A stretch of DNA of 64,000 nucleotides from Burkholderia ambifaria (GTDB taxonomy: Bacteria; Pseudomonadota; Gammaproteobacteria; Burkholderiales; Burkholderiaceae). Both the position numbers and the translations under genes were made by a program. Positions 60,754-64,000 of this stretch are shown piece by piece. The stretch covers positions 46,580 to 110,579 of the forward strand of contig NZ_LKPJ01000023.1 of the NCBI RefSeq assembly GCF_001443045.1. The letters are read 5' to 3'. A model generated the notes under the pieces. It had not been told where the DNA came from. It was given only the letters and a program-made list of their open reading frames with translations, and searched no databases. The first letter of the stretch is position 1. Every line of letters begins with the position of its first letter.

Positions 60754-63447
60754 TTACGCGAGCGCCTTCTCGACGATCTCGCGCACGTCGCGCGATTTCG
60801 CGCCGGCCGCGACCTGCTCGAGCGCTTCGCGCATCCGGTCGCGCAGCGCCGGCGTGAAGCGGCGCCACAGTTCGAGCGAGCGGGCGAGGCGCGCGGCGAC
60901 CTGCGGGTTGATCGCATCGAGCGCGAGCACCTGCTCGGCCCAGAACGCGTAGCCCGAACCGTCCGCCGCATGGAATTGCGCCGGGTTCGCCGCGCAGAAG
61001 CTGAAGATCAGCGAGCGTGCGCGGTTCGGGTTCTTCAGGTTGAACGCGGGGTGAGCCATCAGCTTGCGGACCTTCGCGAGCGTCGGCTGGGCGGACGAGC
61101 CGCGCTGTGCGGCCTGCATCGCGAACCACTTGTCGATCACGAGCGCTTCCTTCTCGAAGCGACGGTAGAAGTCGTCGAGTGCGCGCGTGGCCGCGTCGTT
61201 CGCGCCCGAGGCCGCGGCGGACAGCAGGGCACCGAGCGCGGCAGCGCGATCGGTCATGTTGTTTGCCGCGTCGTACTGCGCGGTCGCGATGCGCACGGCG
61301 TCGGCCGGATCCTCGAGTTCGGCGAGATACGCGAGCGCGAGGTTCTTCAGCGCGCGGCGGCCGGACGCTTCGGGCGTCGGCTCGTACGCGCCCGGCGTCT
61401 GGTGCTGCTCGAACGCGGCGAGCCACTCGGCGCGCAGCGCGGTCGCGAGCTGGCGGCGCACGAACTGGCGCGCGCGATGCACGGCGGCTGGATCGGCTTC
61501 CGCCATCTGGTCGGCCAGATAGGTTTCCGACGGCAGCGTCAGCGCGAGTTCGCGGAACGCGGGCGACAGGTTTTCATCGGTCAGCACGCGGCGGAACGCG
61601 GCGACGAAGTTCTCGCCGAGCGTGAGCGGCTCGTTTGCGGCGGCGCGCGCGGCAAGCGTCAGCAGCGCGCGCGTCGCGAGGCGCTGGCCGGCCTCCCAGC
61701 GGTTGAACGGGTCGCTGTCGTGCGCGAGCAGGAACGCGAGATCGTTGTCGCTGTAGTCGTACTCGACGATCACCGGCGCCGAGAAATTGCGCAGCAGCGA
61801 CGGCAGCGGCTGTTCCGGCACGTCGACGAACGTGAAGGTCTGTTCGGTGTCGGTGAAGTCGAGCACGCGCGTCGTGCCCGACGCGGCGGCTTCGCCGTCG
61901 AGGCGCAACGGCAGGTCACGGCCGTCGCGGCCGATCAGGCCGATCGCGAACGGGATCAGCAGCGGCCCCTGTTGCGTCTCGCGTGCGGCCGGCGACGCGT
62001 CGCCGTAGCCCTGCGCGAGCGTGACCGTGTAGCGGCGCGCGGCCGTGTCGTAGGCGGTGCGCACCGACACGCGCGGCGTGCCGGCCTGGCTGTACCAGCG
62101 CTCGAATTGCGCGAGATCGCGCCCGTTCGCGTCGGCCATCGCGTGGCGGAAGTCGTCGCACGTCACCGCGTGACCGTCGTGGCGCTTGAAGTACAGGTCC
62201 ATCCCCTTGCGGAACCCGTCGCGGCCGAACAGCGTCTGGTACATCCGCACGACTTCCGAGCCTTTCTCGTAGACAGTCATCGTGTAGAAGTTGTTGATCT
62301 CGACGTAGCTTTCCGGACGCACCGGATGCGCCATTGGGCCCGCGTCCTCGGCGAACTGCAACTGGCGCAGCACGCGCACGTCTTCGATGCGCTTGACCGC
62401 GCGCGCCGCGGATCCGACCTCGTCGCCCGCGGCCATGTCGGCAGAGAATTCCTGGTCGCGGAACACCGTCAGGCCTTCCTTCAGGCTCAGCTGGAACCAG
62501 TCGCGGCAGGTCACGCGGTTGCCGGTCCAGTTGTGGAAGTACTCGTGGCCGACCACCGACTCGATGTTCGCGAAGTCGGTGTCGGTCGCGGTCTCGGGGT
62601 TCGCCAGCACGTACTTCGTGTTGAAGATGTTGAGCCCCTTGTTCTCCATCGCGCCCATGTTGAAGTCGCCGACCGCGACGATCATGAAGCGGTCGAGATC
62701 GAGCTCGAGGCCGAAGCGCTTCTCGTCCCAGCGGATCGAATGGATCAGCGAATCCATCGCGTGACGGGTCTTGTCGAGATCGGCCGGTTCGACCCAGACC
62801 TGCAGCAGTTTTTCCTTGCCGGAGCCGGACGTGATCTTTTCCTCGATCGCGACGAGCTTGCCCGCGACGAGCGCGAACAGGTAGCTCGGCTTGCGGAACG
62901 GATCTTCCCATTTCGCGAAGTGGCGGCCGTCGGGCAGTTCGCCCGAATCGACCAGGTTGCCGTTCGACAGCAGCACCGGATAGGTGGCCTTGTCGGCGCG
63001 CAGCGTGACGGTGTACGACGCCATCACGTCGGGGCGGTCGAGGAAGTAGGTGATGCGGCGAAAGCCTTCGGCCTCGCATTGCGTGAAGAAGTTGCCGCTC
63101 GATACGTACAGGCCGGACAGCGTCGTGTTCTGGTCCGGCGCGCACGCGCTCTCGAGCGTGAGCTCGAATGCGTCGGGCACGTTCTCGACGGTCAGCCCGT
63201 GTTCATGTGCGCGCACCGCACCGTACGGCGCGCCGTCGAGCTGCGCGTCGAGGAACTCGAGCGCTTCGCCCATCAGCTCCAGATGCGGGGTCGGCGCCGC
63301 GTCCGGATTGCGGCGCACGCGCATCGTATTCCTGACGATCGTGCGGGCCGGCGCGAGATCGAATTCGAGTGCGACGGAATCGATGAGGAAGGCCGGCGGC
63401 GTGTAGTCGGCGCGGCGGATCACGGTGGAGGAGGCGTTGTCGGACAT
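60754..63447 (-). CDS. pepN: Aminopeptidase N
   Basis: This M1-family zinc aminopeptidase has 897 residues. The exopeptidase motif GAMEN is in MGAMENKGLNIFN near residue 265. The zinc motif VGHEYFHNWTGNRVTCRDWFQLSLKEGL (HExxH-18-E) is near 300. Late C-terminal alpha-repeat domains follow, as in E. coli PepN. It is cytoplasmic, with no signal peptide. The ATG at 63447 (MSDNASSTVIRRADY) is supported by the conserved N-terminus. Confidence 0.96.
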   Translation of the reverse strand: MSDNASSTVIRRADYTPPAFLIDSVALEFDLAPARTIVRNTMRVRRNPDAAPTPHLELMGEALEFLDAQLDGAPYGAVRAHEHGLTVENVPDAFELTLESACAPDQNTTLSGLYVSSGNFFTQCEAEGFRRITYFLDRPDVMASYTVTLRADKATYPVLLSNGNLVDSGELPDGRHFAKWEDPFRKPSYLFALVAGKLVAIEEKITSGSGKEKLLQVWVEPADLDKTRHAMDSLIHSIRWDEKRFGLELDLDRFMIVAVGDFNMGAMENKGLNIFNTKYVLANPETATDTDFANIESVVGHEYFHNWTGNRVTCRDWFQLSLKEGLTVFRDQEFSADMAAGDEVGSAARAVKRIEDVRVLRQLQFAEDAGPMAHPVRPESYVEINNFYTMTVYEKGSEVVRMYQTLFGRDGFRKGMDLYFKRHDGHAVTCDDFRHAMADANGRDLAQFERWYSQAGTPRVSVRTAYDTAARRYTVTLAQGYGDASPAARETQQGPLLIPFAIGLIGRDGRDLPLRLDGEAAASGTTRVLDFTDTEQTFTFVDVPEQPLPSLLRNFSAPVIVEYDYSDNDLAFLLAHDSDPFNRWEAGQRLATRALLTLAARAAANEPLTLGENFVAAFRRVLTDENLSPAFRELALTLPSETYLADQMAEADPAAVHRARQFVRRQLATALRAEWLAAFEQHQTPGAYEPTPEASGRRALKNLALAYLAELEDPADAVRIATAQYDAANNMTDRAAALGALLSAAASGANDAATRALDDFYRRFEKEALVIDKWFAMQAAQRGSSAQPTLAKVRKLMAHPAFNLKNPNRARSLIFSFCAANPAQFHAADGSGYAFWAEQVLALDAINPQVAARLARSLELWRRFTPALRDRMREALEQVAAGAKSRDVREIVEKALA

Positions 63448-63633
63448 GGTCGTCGAGATCGGTGGAGTGGGGATCGGGCCCGCAGCGCGGGCCGGGCGAA
63501 CCGGGCCATTGTACAAAGGCTTGCGGCCGCGTGCCGGGCGAACTTTTTACCGGTTGCGGCAGTCCGCGTATTATCGGCATCCCGTGCGGTTCGCGCGGTG
63601 CGACGAACGGGTGACGGATCGACGAGGATCAAC

Positions 63634-64000
63634 ATGAAACGCGAATGGATTCAACGCGGTGCGGGTTGGGCGGCGGTGCTGTGCGTGGCGCTGCTGACGG
63701 GCTGCACCAGCTACGTGACGACGCAGGTCACGGCCTTCTCCGACTGGAGCGGCAGCGACGCGACACGCACTTACGCCTTCACGCGCACCGATGCGCAGAA
63801 GCACAGCATCGAGCAGTCGACCTACGAGCCGATCGTCGCGAACGAGTTGTCCGCGTATGCGTTCCGGCAGGTGCCGACCGCGCAGGCGCGCTATCTGGTC
63901 GGGTTGACCTACGGGGTCGGCAGCGATCTGGTGACGGTGCCGCAGCCGGTCTACTACGACCCGTGGTTCATGGGGCCGGGGCCGTACTGGCGGGGCGGGC
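63634..64000 (+). CDS. DUF4136 lipoprotein (partial, runs off the window)
   Basis: The frame starts at the ATG at 63634 and continues through the window end. It has a signal peptide MKREWIQRGAGWAAVLCVAL and a lipobox LLTGC near residue 24. It continues with FSDWSGSDATRTYAFTRTDAQ and NELSAYAFRQVPTAQARYLVGLTYG, typical of DUF4136 lipoproteins that sit on the outer membrane. Only about 122 residues are visible. Function is unknown. Confidence 0.85.
   Translation, partial: MKREWIQRGAGWAAVLCVALLTGCTSYVTTQVTAFSDWSGSDATRTYAFTRTDAQKHSIEQSTYEPIVANELSAYAFRQVPTAQARYLVGLTYGVGSDLVTVPQPVYYDPWFMGPGPYWRGG

Noticed and set aside
59450..61426. A 658-codon frame extending fbp upstream through pepN
   Set aside because: The part upstream of the fbp ATG at 60463 is antisense-independent shadow of pepN in another frame and crosses the pepN terminator.

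Overview
The window is high-GC DNA with strong G/C third-position bias. Its gene order and protein content (GTG starts, a glucokinase-HexR fusion, porin, minCDE, an RpoZ-RelA/SpoT block) fit Burkholderia sensu stricto, most likely a Burkholderia cepacia complex chromosome 1. This assignment comes from recognising the proteins, not from a search. Most of the window is conserved chromosomal housekeeping DNA, with a few accessory patches.

Layout. 1-5.2 kb: riboflavin synthesis (ribE, ribD), hemL, a PUA/EVE-like protein and a Bcr/CflA drug exporter. 5.2-6.8 kb: an AT-richer accessory patch with a decayed type VI secretion amidase gene (tae4), an STM2901-family gene, a DUF1493 gene and an intact tai4 immunity gene. 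7.1-16.1 kb: a carbohydrate block. The leftward zwf-pgl-glk/hexR genes face a rightward sugar ABC transporter, and the shared intergenic region carries a near-perfect palindrome on a consensus promoter, probably the HexR operator. 16.2-25.7 kb: TRIC-type channel, Smr protein, trxB, ftsK, lolA, rarA, serS and tRNA-Ser(CGA).

25.8-41 kb: alkane monooxygenase, a GNAT protein, minCDE, a YXWGXW-repeat protein with a 36-residue lipoprotein, a ClC channel, heptosyltransferase I, an MHS-type transporter, small secreted or hypothetical proteins, tRNA-Ser(UGA), hemW, rdgB and rph. 40.2-49.7 kb: yicC, gmk, rpoZ, the bifunctional (p)ppGpp enzyme, three tandem tRNA-Arg(ACG) genes, greB, a porin, a probable small RNA, cspA and an exonuclease/GIY-YIG fusion. 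49.7-56 kb: a secreted chorismate mutase, a small gene split by an in-frame TGA, and a four-gene envelope operon (DUF2946, TonB-dependent receptor, BNR-repeat protein, thioredoxin-like protein) that looks like a metal or metal-chelate system. 56-64 kb: an FAD hydroxylase with its DUF2783 partner and a LuxR regulator, tRNA-Thr(CGU), fbp, pepN and the start of a DUF4136 lipoprotein.

The least ordinary parts are the tae4/tai4 remnant island, the TGA-interrupted gene beside a Fur-like palindrome, the DUF2946-receptor-BNR-thioredoxin operon, and the candidate small RNA near 47.4 kb. No CRISPR array, insertion sequence, integrase, rRNA gene or complete prophage was seen.
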